A stretch of DNA of 64,000 nt from Candidatus Protochlamydia sp. (GCA_013695355.1 JACDAQ010000026.1:1-64000), one strand, 5' to 3'; counted from the stretch's first letter, positions 1 to 9,386 are shown. Numbers and translations: made by a program. The notes: generated from the sequence alone by a model not told the origin.

Positions 1-349
1 TTGCTTCATCGTGCTTGGCTACTGTTTGGTCTGATTTAGAAAGTGTAACGGGTTGCCCAAATAATGGACACATGAATTGGCATCCCTCGCCAAGCGCTGG
101 CTGCCCATCCACTTTGACTGTGGATTGGCCTGTATCTACTACCATTCCGGGCGGAACTCCTGCACAGGGGGGAGGTGGTACTCCGGGAGGGAAGGTGCAA
201 TTTCCACCAGGCGGAGGCAGGAAACAATTGGTTTGATTGGCTAGTTTTTTTGAGTCACCCTGCGAAGAGGAATTGAGCACGGTCAATTTCAATTTGCCAG
301 TACAAAAATTACAGCTGAACTCACTCCCTTCAGAAACCAGATCTGCCAT
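1..349 (-). CDS. PAAR-like DUF4280 spike-tip protein, 3' part cut by window edge
   Basis: The reading frame opens at an ATG at 349 and stays open to position 1, so at least 116 residues are present and the C-terminus lies outside the window. The protein is rich in Cys, Pro and Gly. It shows the DUF4280 layout: early Cys pair (CNFC), a strand with LTVL, a PPP-GG-C segment, a PPPPC stretch, then a 'TVKVDGQPAL' strand followed by CQFMCP. DUF4280 proteins are PAAR-like caps that sharpen the VgrG spike of type VI and related contractile systems. It starts 14 bp after the stop of the synthetase-like gene, with an AGAAGGGG ribosome site, so it is the last seen gene of the tssM-tssJ unit. Family assignment is by motif pattern and context. 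A C-terminal effector extension cannot be excluded because the end is missing. Confidence 0.72.
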   Translation of the reverse strand, partial: MADLVSEGSEFSCNFCTGKLKLTVLNSSSQGDSKKLANQTNCFLPPPGGNCTFPPGVPPPPCAGVPPGMVVDTGQSTVKVDGQPALGEGCQFMCPLFGQPVTLSKSDQTVAKHDEA

Positions 350-363
350 AAGGTGCCCCTTCT

Positions 364-2085
364 TTAACTTACTTCTTGATTAGCGAACTGTTGAATCAGT
401 TTTCTCAAAGCACCTAAAATTTTATACTGAGTCATCTCTCTTTTTTGCAAAAGCAAGCCGGAATTATATTGATTCGCACACCAATTTCGATCCACTCCTA
501 AAATGTTTTTTTTAGGGAGTAATGCAAAATAATCTATTTTATCAGGTAAATATCCATTACCCAAGCGAGAGCTGATGTGGGCTCTGATCTCTTTCGTCCA
601 TTGGCCCTTTTCAGATTCGGATGCTTCTTCATTTAATGGATTCACAAAAACAAGCAGCACAAAATAATGGCTTAAGCCTAAGCCTGTTTTCAAAAGAGTA
701 TGCAGCATACAATCTTCCACAAACGGCAGCTCAGCGACAGCTTCTTCCAGTTGTTCAATGGGAAAAGTGACTCCACGTGTTGCAGGGTAAACAACTCCTG
801 TTAGCATCAATTGATTTTCCACTTGCGTGGCTGTATAATTGCCTAAAGTAGGCTGATCTTTGAGATCAAAAATGCCATAGCCAGAGAGAGCTTCCTGCCC
901 GCTGCTATTGATATCGCTTAAATACCATGAAGTGCCAAGGGTTGGTTTTAGAAAAGCATTGAAGGAGTCCAAAGTAGGCCTTGAACTAAGAATAGCGCTT
1001 CCCATTGCATTATCGAGCATCAGATCAAATTGGGGCACTTTTTCAATTTTATTAATTTGTACAAATGGCTTCCAGGCTTGATAAGATATTTCGACTGGAT
1101 TTTTATAATAGTATTTTAAATAGCGGGAGGGCAAACCAGCACCCTGGTTCCATAACAGCTGCAGTTCGTTTGATATTCCGAGAATATTAATCCGCTCATC
1201 TTCAATTGCAAGAGGATTTTTTCTAATTGTTTCATCAGCGACGTATATTTTTGTCGTGCCACTTAAAAAACTGATAAATGTACTGCAAGGCTCAGTGCGA
1301 ACGGGACAAGCTAGGGGAGAGGACCAGTAGGGGTATTGAACAATATTTAATGTAAATAGTGCATCGCGCAGTGCACAAAGATAAGTGTGGTGAGCATCAA
1401 TTGGTACAAGCATGAGCTCTTCTTGTTGCTGAAGAGAAAGGCTTATTTGAAATTCACTGTCTGCAGGATATGAAAATGAATGGGGAGCGTGATTTTCATC
1501 ATCGGATGCCTTTTCATTTATCGATAAAACCTGTATGCCCTCAATAATTAATGTAGGATCTTCTGAAACGATATAGTTTGGTTTGATCTCTGCCAGAAAT
1601 TTTTGGATCAGCCCATTTCCTAAAAAGGGGCTATTTGAGGGCAAATAGCATATTTTTAGACCAAAGCGCAGCGCGGTAAAAAGGGCCAAAATGAAACGGA
1701 TATTGGGAGGCCCCACAATCGCAATAAGTTCGCCAGATTTAAGCTGATCATGCCCCCATTCCTCCACATGATAATTCACACAGTGATGGATTTTTTTATA
1801 GGACCACTCTTCAGGGTATTTATGTCCAAGGATGGAAAAGGCGGTGTTGTTCGTTTTAACATGACGAAAAATGCAATCATGATAGAAATCATAGCTTTTT
1901 GCAAATTCACTTTGAGATGGGGGGAGTAATTCTTCTTGCTGACCAAACACATTTTCTTTCCAGAATGCATCGTCGCTTAAATAGGAATTTTTAACCCATT
2001 CTTCGATGTCTACATGTAAAGGAGAGGAATAGTTAGTCCACCATTTATTAACAAAATTCTCATGCGATAAATTTTTCATAACCAA
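364..2085 (-). CDS. Degenerate acetyl-CoA-synthetase-like (AMP-binding) protein in the T6SS operon
   Basis: This 573-residue protein resembles the acetyl/acetoacetyl-CoA synthetase branch of the adenylate-forming enzymes. It has an N-terminal cap region (LSHENFVNKWW), a 'GPPNIRFILALFTALRFGLK' stretch typical of the first large subdomain, and a C-terminal part resembling the hinge and small domain (GVVYPATRGVTFPIEQLEEA, then LPDKIDYFALLPKKNI). The hallmark phosphate-binding loop (TSGSTGKPKG type) is not recognisable where it should precede the 'HHTYL' segment, and the final PKTRSGKI catalytic-lysine motif is reduced to PKKNILGVD. It may therefore be a non-catalytic relative. It lies between tssJ and the PAAR-like gene with short gaps, which suggests a part or cargo of the secretion system. 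Family is fairly likely; role is unknown. Confidence 0.55.
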   Translation of the reverse strand: MVMKNLSHENFVNKWWTNYSSPLHVDIEEWVKNSYLSDDAFWKENVFGQQEELLPPSQSEFAKSYDFYHDCIFRHVKTNNTAFSILGHKYPEEWSYKKIHHCVNYHVEEWGHDQLKSGELIAIVGPPNIRFILALFTALRFGLKICYLPSNSPFLGNGLIQKFLAEIKPNYIVSEDPTLIIEGIQVLSINEKASDDENHAPHSFSYPADSEFQISLSLQQQEELMLVPIDAHHTYLCALRDALFTLNIVQYPYWSSPLACPVRTEPCSTFISFLSGTTKIYVADETIRKNPLAIEDERINILGISNELQLLWNQGAGLPSRYLKYYYKNPVEISYQAWKPFVQINKIEKVPQFDLMLDNAMGSAILSSRPTLDSFNAFLKPTLGTSWYLSDINSSGQEALSGYGIFDLKDQPTLGNYTATQVENQLMLTGVVYPATRGVTFPIEQLEEAVAELPFVEDCMLHTLLKTGLGLSHYFVLLVFVNPLNEEASESEKGQWTKEIRAHISSRLGNGYLPDKIDYFALLPKKNILGVDRNWCANQYNSGLLLQKREMTQYKILGALRKLIQQFANQEVS

Positions 2086-2096
2086 ACTTAAGGTTA

Positions 2097-2594
2097 TTAA
2101 CCAATTGATGCAACTTCATTACCATCTAATACAATTCTTATCACCGGAGCGCCATCAACAATTTCTACAATTTGCTTCCAAATATTTCCTGGATTTGTGA
2201 ATAAAAAATAAAATCCCAATGAAGTAAAACCAGGCGGTCTCTCAATAGTGAACATTTGATCTTTACCAGGTACAATGCAGAGAGTTTCGAAGCCGGGATT
2301 TTCTTCAGGAGGGCTTTCTAATAATTTAGCGATCTTAGGATAATCTTCCGAAAGGAAAGTGGAAAAATCGGTGGGCTTTACCACCATATAAAAGGGTGCC
2401 CCTTGATTGGTACGCTTGCTGCTTTTGATCTTTACCGTGCAGTAATTGCAACCCGCAAAATAATTAACAATGGGAATATTGGAAGCCAGTGTATCACTGA
2501 ATTCTGAAATTGTCCCGCAGCTTTGAATAAGGATCGTTAAAGCAAATAAAATAATTTTTGCAAATTTTTGCATCTTGGTATTGTTAACCTTCAT
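2097..2594 (-). CDS. tssJ: TssJ-like T6SS outer-membrane lipoprotein
   Basis: A 165-residue small lipoprotein. The N-terminus has a basic start, a hydrophobic stretch and a lipobox ending at Cys26 (ILIQSC), followed by Gly, so lipidation and outer-membrane sorting are expected. The mature part is a predicted beta-sandwich-like domain (TVKIKSS...PFYMVVKPTDFSTF...), which fits TssJ in size and in the KPTDFSTFL-type loop. TssJ anchors the TssL-TssM membrane complex to the outer membrane and contacts the periplasmic end of TssM. Its start codon overlaps the last codons of tssM by 4 bp (2591-2594), so the two are translationally coupled. The call rests on lipobox, size and position; sequence similarity in this family is always low. 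Confidence 0.75.
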   Translation of the reverse strand: MKVNNTKMQKFAKIILFALTILIQSCGTISEFSDTLASNIPIVNYFAGCNYCTVKIKSSKRTNQGAPFYMVVKPTDFSTFLSEDYPKIAKLLESPPEENPGFETLCIVPGKDQMFTIERPPGFTSLGFYFLFTNPGNIWKQIVEIVDGAPVIRIVLDGNEVASIG

Positions 2595-5500
2595 CTTGAG
2601 CTTAATAATAATTTTTTAGGATTTTTATCAAAAAGGAAGGAAACTTTATAAGTGTCTGATCCATCCCCTTTAATATTCCATGTGAAGATATTGCCCTCTT
2701 CTTCAAGTTGCGGTTCTTTCATTAATTCAAAAAAGCTCCAGTCAAGATTTAATTTTTGAACGCACTTATAGGATTTGCTATTGGAATACTTACTCATCAG
2801 TTCAACGCCTACAGAGCTTGTAATGTTTTTCCACCATTCGATTTTGATCGATTGCCATGACGGCGTCTGATTGAGGTTTCGAATAGTTTGATCGCCTAAG
2901 ATAAAATAGGAAAGGACAATAATGGGATTATCTTGTGGATTATTGTTAAATGGTTTCGCCTGGATAGATAAGTTGATGGGCTGACGATTGCCTTCCTTAT
3001 CCCAAAGCAGGTCAGTGATTCCCTGCATTTGGTTAAGCTTTGCAAGGATTTCTTTATTCAATTTTAAATCTTCAGATTCAATTTGCGACCATACCCCATC
3101 CGTATTTTTACAGCAGGTGCTCATCACTTCTTTCATGGTTTTATAAAATTTTGAATTGGGATTTAACTTTGCTTCTAATTCATCCAATGACATTGTTTCT
3201 GTCCCTTCAGAATTAAAAGGGAACTTCGCAAGCAATTCATCGATTGTAGGTTCAAATTTCGTGATCCAGCTTTCTTCCACACATTTTTTCAAATCGGGTA
3301 CTCCCAATTTGTATAGCTGTTGAATAGGCTTAAGAAAGGTGGGTCGATAATTTTCAGGAACGCCAATCTCCACTAAACATTCAATCACTTTTTTAGAATA
3401 AGAATGAGAGTTGTTTTGCAAGATATCAGAACTGACTTTGGCAATATTTGATAGATAGGGCTGCAAAGGATAAGGCTCATTCTCATTGGAAAGATCTCTT
3501 TCTAAATCCTGGGCGAGTTCGCCCATTAATTTTTGATATTTGGCATAAGGCGCTCCATCTTTATCGACTGTTAGAATAGTATTCAAAAATTCAAAGTTAT
3601 TTTGAACATTGATTTTTCTTGAGTTAATCACAGGGCCCGAAAAAGCGCTGGTTTGATGCCCGATAAATTTAAGAAAATCATGGAAGCCGGAAGAGTCCTG
3701 AGCAATCTCTCTTAAAATGCCTTTTAATTTTGGCAATGACACATTTTCAATACTGCAATGTTCAAAATACTTGTCATATTGAAGCCCATATTTCTTCACA
3801 TAGTCATTGACTTCCTGCTCGAGGAAAGTTCTGAATCTTTTTTTATCTTCAGGATTGACTGAAAGTTTATCGATCCAATGAGAAAGCTTTTCCGCAGTTG
3901 ATCTGACTTTGTTCTCATATTCTAACTGGGTATAGCGGCCAGGGATAGAAACTTTTTTAGAAAAGTAAGGAAAATAGCCATAGAAAATAGGTTGGGCTGG
4001 TTCCTTGGCTTCATATGTATTTCTAAAAAATACTTCCCCGCCTGAATTGTGATTAAGCGTGATATATTTTTGAATAGCTTTTTCAACATTGTGCGCCACG
4101 ACTAAATCTATCCATAGTTTAGAGTTGAAAGCGCGTGGGCGCCCCCCAAGTGTAGAAAAATTGTAGGTTTGATTTTGTTGGTCCTGTATCGCAGACATGT
4201 TTTTAACTTTTGCAAAAAACTGGGCAATGTTCATGTTTTCAATTTCTGCAGGCACTGTTGCGGTTTCCTGGATAAATTCGAAAAAATTTAAAAGGTTGGA
4301 AGAATTTTCACCAATCCAACGGATGACCTGTATATTTTGATTGGTATTGTCCACTTCGCCTTCTTCTTCCAGCATGGAGGCCACGGGATGGATGAGCGGA
4401 TCCTTTAAAAGACGGTCAACAGCTAATTTTAATACTTTAGATTGTTGAATGATATCTTCAAAACTCTCTTCGCCATGAATTTGTTGATCGCTCAATTCTT
4501 CAATTTCATCAAAAAATGTTACCCAGGGAGTAAAGCTTGTGAAGGGGATGAAAGGGTTGGCTTTGGGAAAATCAAACATCTCATTTTGCGATTGGTTTAC
4601 CCTATGACAAGAATGGATATAGGCTTTCAGGATGTTTTCATTTAAGTTAAGGGTATTGGCAATTCTATTGGAGTGTTCCAGAATAAACTTTCCTACATCA
4701 TTATTCGCCGTCGCAACAAAAACAGCATTGAAATAGAGGCATTTGAGGTCACCTTCATTTTCTAAAACAGCTTTGCGATATTCCTGCTCGACGTAGCGGG
4801 TTCTCATCCGCTCGGCCAAGCGGTTGGATGATGTTTTAATTTGGTCGCCAAAAAAGCTAGGGCTTAAGTAAGCCAGGAGGCCATGTTTTCTTTCTTCAAA
4901 TGTTTTGACATAAGTAGGAATGATCTCATTTTCAAATTTTTCGATGTTATGCAGTTTAAGCTGGTTAAGACCGTTTTTTGACAAATGCAATTCCTGGTTT
5001 TCCCGATAGAAGAAATAGAAAAGGGGAGTAACCATAAATACAAAAAGAGCCACGCATGCGATTTGATGCTTTAGAAGAGGATACCTAAAAAATATTTCCA
5101 TGGAGGGTAATCTGACCCATTGAAAAGCATTAAATGAGGTACTTGATTCCTGGTTGGTGGTAAAAGAGAGAGTGTCTAACTTAATGGAATTGACAAATGA
5201 TACTCTTGTGACAATAGCCCGTAAAAATTCTTCAATGGAATGAAAATGGGCGGGCATCTCTTTGGAAAAAGATAGCATTTGAGTAAAGTCGCGATTCGAT
5301 GAAGCGGTCAACATTAGAGTAACGTAATCTTCGAAAAAGTTTTTTAAACTGGCTTCTAAAGCATTGCTTTCAAAATCAGTTGAAAGATTGATCTCAAATG
5401 ACAAATTCTCTTGTTTGAGAAAGCGGGCGAATTCAAGATAACCGGGAATTTTATCAAGATTGGTCAAAGCTATGCGGACTTTTAGTGGTTTTTTGATAAT

Positions 5501-6028
5501 TTCCGAAAGGAGCGAGGATTTTCCGGCAATCAATTGAGCAAGCCTGTTCAGATCCCTTAAGTTCTGCGTCGATAAGCAATCGTAAGCAATAATGATAATG
5601 GGATCTCGCTTGACATAAAGCTTTTTCCACAATTTAATTGTTTTTCTTCGCCCATAAATAGATTTATCTTCCAAAGCAGCAAAAGAAATTTCCTGGATGA
5701 CCTGATTGGGGCCTAGGTAAAATTGAATATCAGGATTTGAAGTATAGGAAGTATCGAAAGGATAAAGGTCTTGGCTTTGTTCTATTAAACCGCGAATAAG
5801 CTCTGTTTTTCCACTTTTAGCACTTCCTAAAACAATAAAGTGCTGATAGGAATTAATGATAATCCTTGATTCACGAGGAATTTGTCCGATGAACATTTTC
5901 CAGATATGATAAAAAGATTTCGAAGAATCAGTTTTTCGAAAAAAATTAGGTAATTTTAATTTGCTTGGCCAATCGGGTAACTTCAATTTAGGAAATTTAA
6001 AAAACTTAGGAAACCTGGGAAATTTCAT
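2591..6028 (-). CDS. tssM: TssM (IcmF-family) T6SS inner-membrane protein
   Basis: A 1145-residue protein with an N-terminal NTPase-like domain carrying a Walker A loop at residues 68-75 (GSAKSGKT), one clear membrane segment near residues 315-338, and a long periplasmic region. This is the IcmF/TssM plan. Unlike most TssM proteins there is no N-terminal pair of membrane helices before the NTPase. The protein instead begins with a short basic and aromatic repeat (FPKF, FPKLKLP, WPSKLKLP) over residues 3-30. TssM spans the envelope, binds TssL in the inner membrane and TssJ at the outer membrane, and forms the channel of the membrane complex. It is first in its unit, followed by tssJ with a 4-bp overlap. 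Confidence 0.88.
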   Translation of the reverse strand: MKFPRFPKFFKFPKLKLPDWPSKLKLPNFFRKTDSSKSFYHIWKMFIGQIPRESRIIINSYQHFIVLGSAKSGKTELIRGLIEQSQDLYPFDTSYTSNPDIQFYLGPNQVIQEISFAALEDKSIYGRRKTIKLWKKLYVKRDPIIIIAYDCLSTQNLRDLNRLAQLIAGKSSLLSEIIKKPLKVRIALTNLDKIPGYLEFARFLKQENLSFEINLSTDFESNALEASLKNFFEDYVTLMLTASSNRDFTQMLSFSKEMPAHFHSIEEFLRAIVTRVSFVNSIKLDTLSFTTNQESSTSFNAFQWVRLPSMEIFFRYPLLKHQIACVALFVFMVTPLFYFFYRENQELHLSKNGLNQLKLHNIEKFENEIIPTYVKTFEERKHGLLAYLSPSFFGDQIKTSSNRLAERMRTRYVEQEYRKAVLENEGDLKCLYFNAVFVATANNDVGKFILEHSNRIANTLNLNENILKAYIHSCHRVNQSQNEMFDFPKANPFIPFTSFTPWVTFFDEIEELSDQQIHGEESFEDIIQQSKVLKLAVDRLLKDPLIHPVASMLEEEGEVDNTNQNIQVIRWIGENSSNLLNFFEFIQETATVPAEIENMNIAQFFAKVKNMSAIQDQQNQTYNFSTLGGRPRAFNSKLWIDLVVAHNVEKAIQKYITLNHNSGGEVFFRNTYEAKEPAQPIFYGYFPYFSKKVSIPGRYTQLEYENKVRSTAEKLSHWIDKLSVNPEDKKRFRTFLEQEVNDYVKKYGLQYDKYFEHCSIENVSLPKLKGILREIAQDSSGFHDFLKFIGHQTSAFSGPVINSRKINVQNNFEFLNTILTVDKDGAPYAKYQKLMGELAQDLERDLSNENEPYPLQPYLSNIAKVSSDILQNNSHSYSKKVIECLVEIGVPENYRPTFLKPIQQLYKLGVPDLKKCVEESWITKFEPTIDELLAKFPFNSEGTETMSLDELEAKLNPNSKFYKTMKEVMSTCCKNTDGVWSQIESEDLKLNKEILAKLNQMQGITDLLWDKEGNRQPINLSIQAKPFNNNPQDNPIIVLSYFILGDQTIRNLNQTPSWQSIKIEWWKNITSSVGVELMSKYSNSKSYKCVQKLNLDWSFFELMKEPQLEEEGNIFTWNIKGDGSDTYKVSFLFDKNPKKLLLSSR

Positions 6029-6124
6029 AGCAGCACCCTAATTGGAGTTTTTTTTATACGTTCTTGCTTTTCGAATGAAGATCTTGAAGGAATGAAAAAC
6101 AAATTTCAACCTTTTTTTTTAATT

Positions 6125-6228
6125 ACTCACCTTACGCAAAAAGAGCAAAATGAAGAAGCAAGAGATTTTGAATATCAATTAATTCAAAAGATTTGGTTAT
6201 TCATCTGCTCCTTTTGCGTAAGGTGAGT
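6125..6228. repeat. Large imperfect hairpin between tssM and autotransporter gene
   Basis: Arms at 6125-6141 and 6212-6228 are perfect 17-bp inverted copies (actcaccttacgcaaaa and its complement). Pairing continues with small mismatches inwards (gagcaaaatga against tcatctgctc) and outwards into an AATT run. The loop is about 70 bp. It lies directly after the autotransporter stop codon. The minus strand does not show a clear T-run after it, so a plain intrinsic terminator is doubtful; a small mobile-repeat (MITE-like) origin is possible. Confidence 0.7.
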
Positions 6229-6231
6229 TAA

Positions 6232-9180
6232 TTACCATTTATAGGAAAAACCTACCGACAAATAGAAATTGGTATAATTTTCCCATATTTCTCCCGAAAT
6301 GTCCGCATTGATCAACCAGCAATCGCTAATGCGCTTAAAATAAGTTAAAGTGCCTTCCATTCCGTTCAAGCCCTGTTGATGGCCGCAGATTTTAAATTTA
6401 TCCCCAAAATGGCAGAATTTTTTTTCTAAATGATTATCAAATTCAAATAAGTGTTTCCAAATGATATCAGCGGATATTCCCCAGCTGCAATCGTCATTTT
6501 GAAAATTGAAAAAATGCAATCCAAGATAGCTTGTGGTTAAACATTCGCTGTGCTTTTGAATTTCCAGATCGAACAAATCAGTTCCGTGTTCTTTGCAACG
6601 ACCTAGGCTATAATAACCTGTTTCAATTCCAATGAATGGTTGAATCCTCAATGTATCGCATACAAAAATGTTATTGAGCCCTAGCTCGCCATAAAAAGTG
6701 GCCTGACAGAGATTAATAGTGCTATGCGCTTTTTCATTAATTCGGCCGCATTTAATAGACCTTTCCAGTTTGCCCGTTGTGCTTCCGGCGATAAAGTCCA
6801 AAACAATATAATACAATGGCCTAGTCAGTAGGGTATAAATAGCTAATTTTGTTTCATGCAAATGAGCTTCGCCGCCAAGATCAAAATCATAATTTTGATG
6901 CGAATAACTCCCTGCCAGACCAGCTGTCCAACCCGTCAACCAAGTACAGGGGATAATTCCTGACAATGGGCATGACTCTGTTAACCAATCATTCATCGAT
7001 TTTTGTATGGCTGCTGTGACATTATATTCCACCATGTCATACCCATGCTTTCCTTTTTGGAAAGTTTTACCAGCCTCAAAGTCAAACCAAGTAATGCATT
7101 TATTCATGCATAATTCTTCACAGTCGTGATCAATAGAAATAGAGCGCAAGGGGGTATAAATTCTTCTAATAAACTGCCCAGTCGATCGCTCATTAGCCAA
7201 GATAAGGTGGCTATATTGTGCCCCTGACAGCCGATCCAAAGCACGAGGGACATCATCTTCATTTAATTCAACAAGAGCCTGGAGGGAATTGTCATGATTC
7301 CCATCTAAATTATTGATATTTTTCAGCTGTGCGCCAATGTTTTGTTGATTTGAAGAGAGCTCGCCACCAAGGAGGTTTGGAACAAATCTCAAAGTCGTTT
7401 TCTCTTTTTTATCGGCATGTTCTTGATTGACAACTAATTCAACCAAGGAAGGGAGCTGAAGGTTTTCCGAATTTATTTCAAAATCGCCTTCTATTTTTTC
7501 GGCTTCGAAAACCACGTAGGGTGAGCATAATCGAACATCTCCACTGAGATGAAGGGGGCTGTTATTCAGAGTTCCAGTACCCTTTACTTCGATCTTACTG
7601 TTTTGCCCTTTTTTATTAAGTTTAAGCAAACATGCGCTATTTTCGCTTTGCATAAAATGCCCTGAAATTTTCAAAGTATCCTTTTCATTTAAATCAATCA
7701 CCCCATCATTATTAATCAGGTTTTTGGCAATAGAACCGGAGCCAGATAAAGTACAGGCTTGGTTAACGATCAGGCTGCCTCCTAAATGACTATCGCTTAG
7801 GATTACTTTTCCTCCATTAATTTCCATATCCCCGTTGAAAGAATTATTTTTTCCATAGAGGGACAAGGATCCGGTTCCTTCCTTAATTATTTTTGATGTA
7901 TTGCTTCCTGAAATTCCACCTTTAAATTGATCATTTTGATTTAAGCTTCCTATTTTCAAAGCATACGCATTAAGATCAATAATAGATGTTTCATCGGCAT
8001 TAAGCGAACCAAGGGTATTGTTTTGACCAATAATCAATTTCGAACCTGACAGACCGACGGAGGCTTGATTACCCTTCGAATCATTTTGAAAGTTCAGTTC
8101 ACCATTAACTAGATTGATCTTAGCATTATCCGCTGAACTATTGTTTTTAAAATAAACTTTGCCCTGATTGACATTGATATGATGCGATGCGGCGCTGGCT
8201 TGATCATGGAATTCAAAAATAGTTTTAGAATTACCTGCAATCTCAACGTTCCCTCCCAGATCTTTTTTTAATACGACGCTTCCATCATTGACAATGATTG
8301 TGCCTTCAAATGAATGGCTATCTCCTAAAGACATTTTTCCACCCCCTTTCTTAATTAAAAAAGAAGATTTGTCTCCGCTAAGTGTTCCATTTAATGTGTC
8401 ACTGGCTCCCGAATTCCCTAAAGTCAAATAAGAACCGTTTAATACAACTGAAGAAGATGGCGAAGTATTCAATGCATTGAGAGAATTAGCTGGATTGCTA
8501 GTAATAATTGTTAATCTAGAATTATCATGCAGCTCTACTTTGGCTCCTTGTCCTGAAGCTACCCCTTCGAAATGCAAATGGGAATCATCTTTTACATCAA
8601 AATGGATGGGGGAGTTAGAGCACGAATTTAGGTTCATCCCATAAACTGGCTTTCCAAGGATATTTAACGTTGATTGTTCGATCACATTCAAATGGACTGC
8701 CTGGCTACCTTCATTAATAATACCATTTTCATAGTGAAGAGAAAGAGTATTTTGATTAGAAACATTAACCGTGAATTGTTTATCATCACGAAACACAAGA
8801 TTGCCCGCATGCGTTGAAGAACCGTTCAATTTAGTACATTCAATTTTATCAAGGAGAGTTTCATTGGAAAAAATGATGCGGTCTTGACAATCAAAATCTT
8901 TGTGCAGCTTGGGCTCAAAGCAGGATTTGTCATTTAAATAATTATTGGCTTCGCCTGAAGCACTACCATTCTTTCCATAAAAAAAATCTTTACAAGTCGT
9001 TTCGTTGAGGAACTCCACTAAAGGTTCTGTTCTTTTCTGCAAGTCGGTCTGTTCTTTTGGACTGCAATCCAGCCCTCCTTTCCAGATTAAATCTTCTGCA
9101 AAACTTTCATTTATAAAAGCGCTGCAAACTATAAAAAATAATAGTTTAATTTTAGGGGAGAGGCTAGAGAATGGTGTCAT
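6232..9180 (-). CDS. Autotransporter (type V secretion) with AT-repeat passenger and C-terminal barrel
   Basis: I take the start at 9180, where an AAGGA site lies 7 bp upstream and a Sec signal peptide follows at once (KIKLLFFIVCSAFINESFA); an in-frame ATG 72 bp upstream would bury the signal. The product has 982 residues. The passenger contains repeated motifs of the autotransporter-associated strand type, for example GGGKMSLGDSHSFEGTIIVN and GTGSLSLYGKNNSFNGDMEI. The last roughly 280 residues look like an outer-membrane beta-barrel ending in Trp (YLSVGFSYKW). The GGAI and FxxN repeats of chlamydial Pmp proteins are not evident, so I do not call it a Pmp. A likely role is surface display or adhesion. 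It sits between tssM and tssF, reads leftward, and has no sequence link to the secretion system. Confidence 0.8.
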   Translation of the reverse strand: MTPFSSLSPKIKLLFFIVCSAFINESFAEDLIWKGGLDCSPKEQTDLQKRTEPLVEFLNETTCKDFFYGKNGSASGEANNYLNDKSCFEPKLHKDFDCQDRIIFSNETLLDKIECTKLNGSSTHAGNLVFRDDKQFTVNVSNQNTLSLHYENGIINEGSQAVHLNVIEQSTLNILGKPVYGMNLNSCSNSPIHFDVKDDSHLHFEGVASGQGAKVELHDNSRLTIITSNPANSLNALNTSPSSSVVLNGSYLTLGNSGASDTLNGTLSGDKSSFLIKKGGGKMSLGDSHSFEGTIIVNDGSVVLKKDLGGNVEIAGNSKTIFEFHDQASAASHHINVNQGKVYFKNNSSADNAKINLVNGELNFQNDSKGNQASVGLSGSKLIIGQNNTLGSLNADETSIIDLNAYALKIGSLNQNDQFKGGISGSNTSKIIKEGTGSLSLYGKNNSFNGDMEINGGKVILSDSHLGGSLIVNQACTLSGSGSIAKNLINNDGVIDLNEKDTLKISGHFMQSENSACLLKLNKKGQNSKIEVKGTGTLNNSPLHLSGDVRLCSPYVVFEAEKIEGDFEINSENLQLPSLVELVVNQEHADKKEKTTLRFVPNLLGGELSSNQQNIGAQLKNINNLDGNHDNSLQALVELNEDDVPRALDRLSGAQYSHLILANERSTGQFIRRIYTPLRSISIDHDCEELCMNKCITWFDFEAGKTFQKGKHGYDMVEYNVTAAIQKSMNDWLTESCPLSGIIPCTWLTGWTAGLAGSYSHQNYDFDLGGEAHLHETKLAIYTLLTRPLYYIVLDFIAGSTTGKLERSIKCGRINEKAHSTINLCQATFYGELGLNNIFVCDTLRIQPFIGIETGYYSLGRCKEHGTDLFDLEIQKHSECLTTSYLGLHFFNFQNDDCSWGISADIIWKHLFEFDNHLEKKFCHFGDKFKICGHQQGLNGMEGTLTYFKRISDCWLINADISGEIWENYTNFYLSVGFSYKW

Positions 9181-9309
9181 TTTCAAATCCTTGCAAATTT
9201 TAAATTTTATCAAGGAAAATCTTTTAACCAAATTAAAGTTTTTATGCAACATAAATTAATCAAAATCAAATTATTATTTTATGTTTTAATATAACCTTAA
9301 ATTTTTTTA

Positions 9310-9337
9310 TTGATTGATAATGTTTACCAGCTATAAT
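9310..9337 (+). promoter_or_regulatory. Sigma70-like promoter for tssF unit
   Basis: TTGATT (9310-9315) and TATAAT (9332-9337) are separated by 16 bp, about 50 bp before the tssF start. The position fits a promoter for the rightward tssF-tssG unit. It is based on consensus match only. Confidence 0.45.
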
Positions 9338-9386
9338 GCTGCTAATTTATTTTTAAAAGTTTCAGAAAGTTATAGTGTAAATTCAT

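Noticed and set aside
15-236. A rightward Cys/Pro-rich protein at the left edge
   Set aside because: It is the complement of the PAAR-like frame, which has a ribosome site, an operon position and a domain pattern.
364-2085. 'FLSGTT' as the AMP-binding phosphate loop
   Set aside because: Its position, after the HHTYL segment, matches the later 'GATT' strand of acetyl-CoA synthetases, not the P-loop, and no GKPKG follows.
6125-6228. Simple intrinsic terminator
   Set aside because: The stem and loop are too long and no T-run follows on the relevant strand.
6232-9180. Chlamydial polymorphic membrane protein
   Set aside because: GGAI and FxxN repeats are not apparent; the passenger has AT-type repeats.
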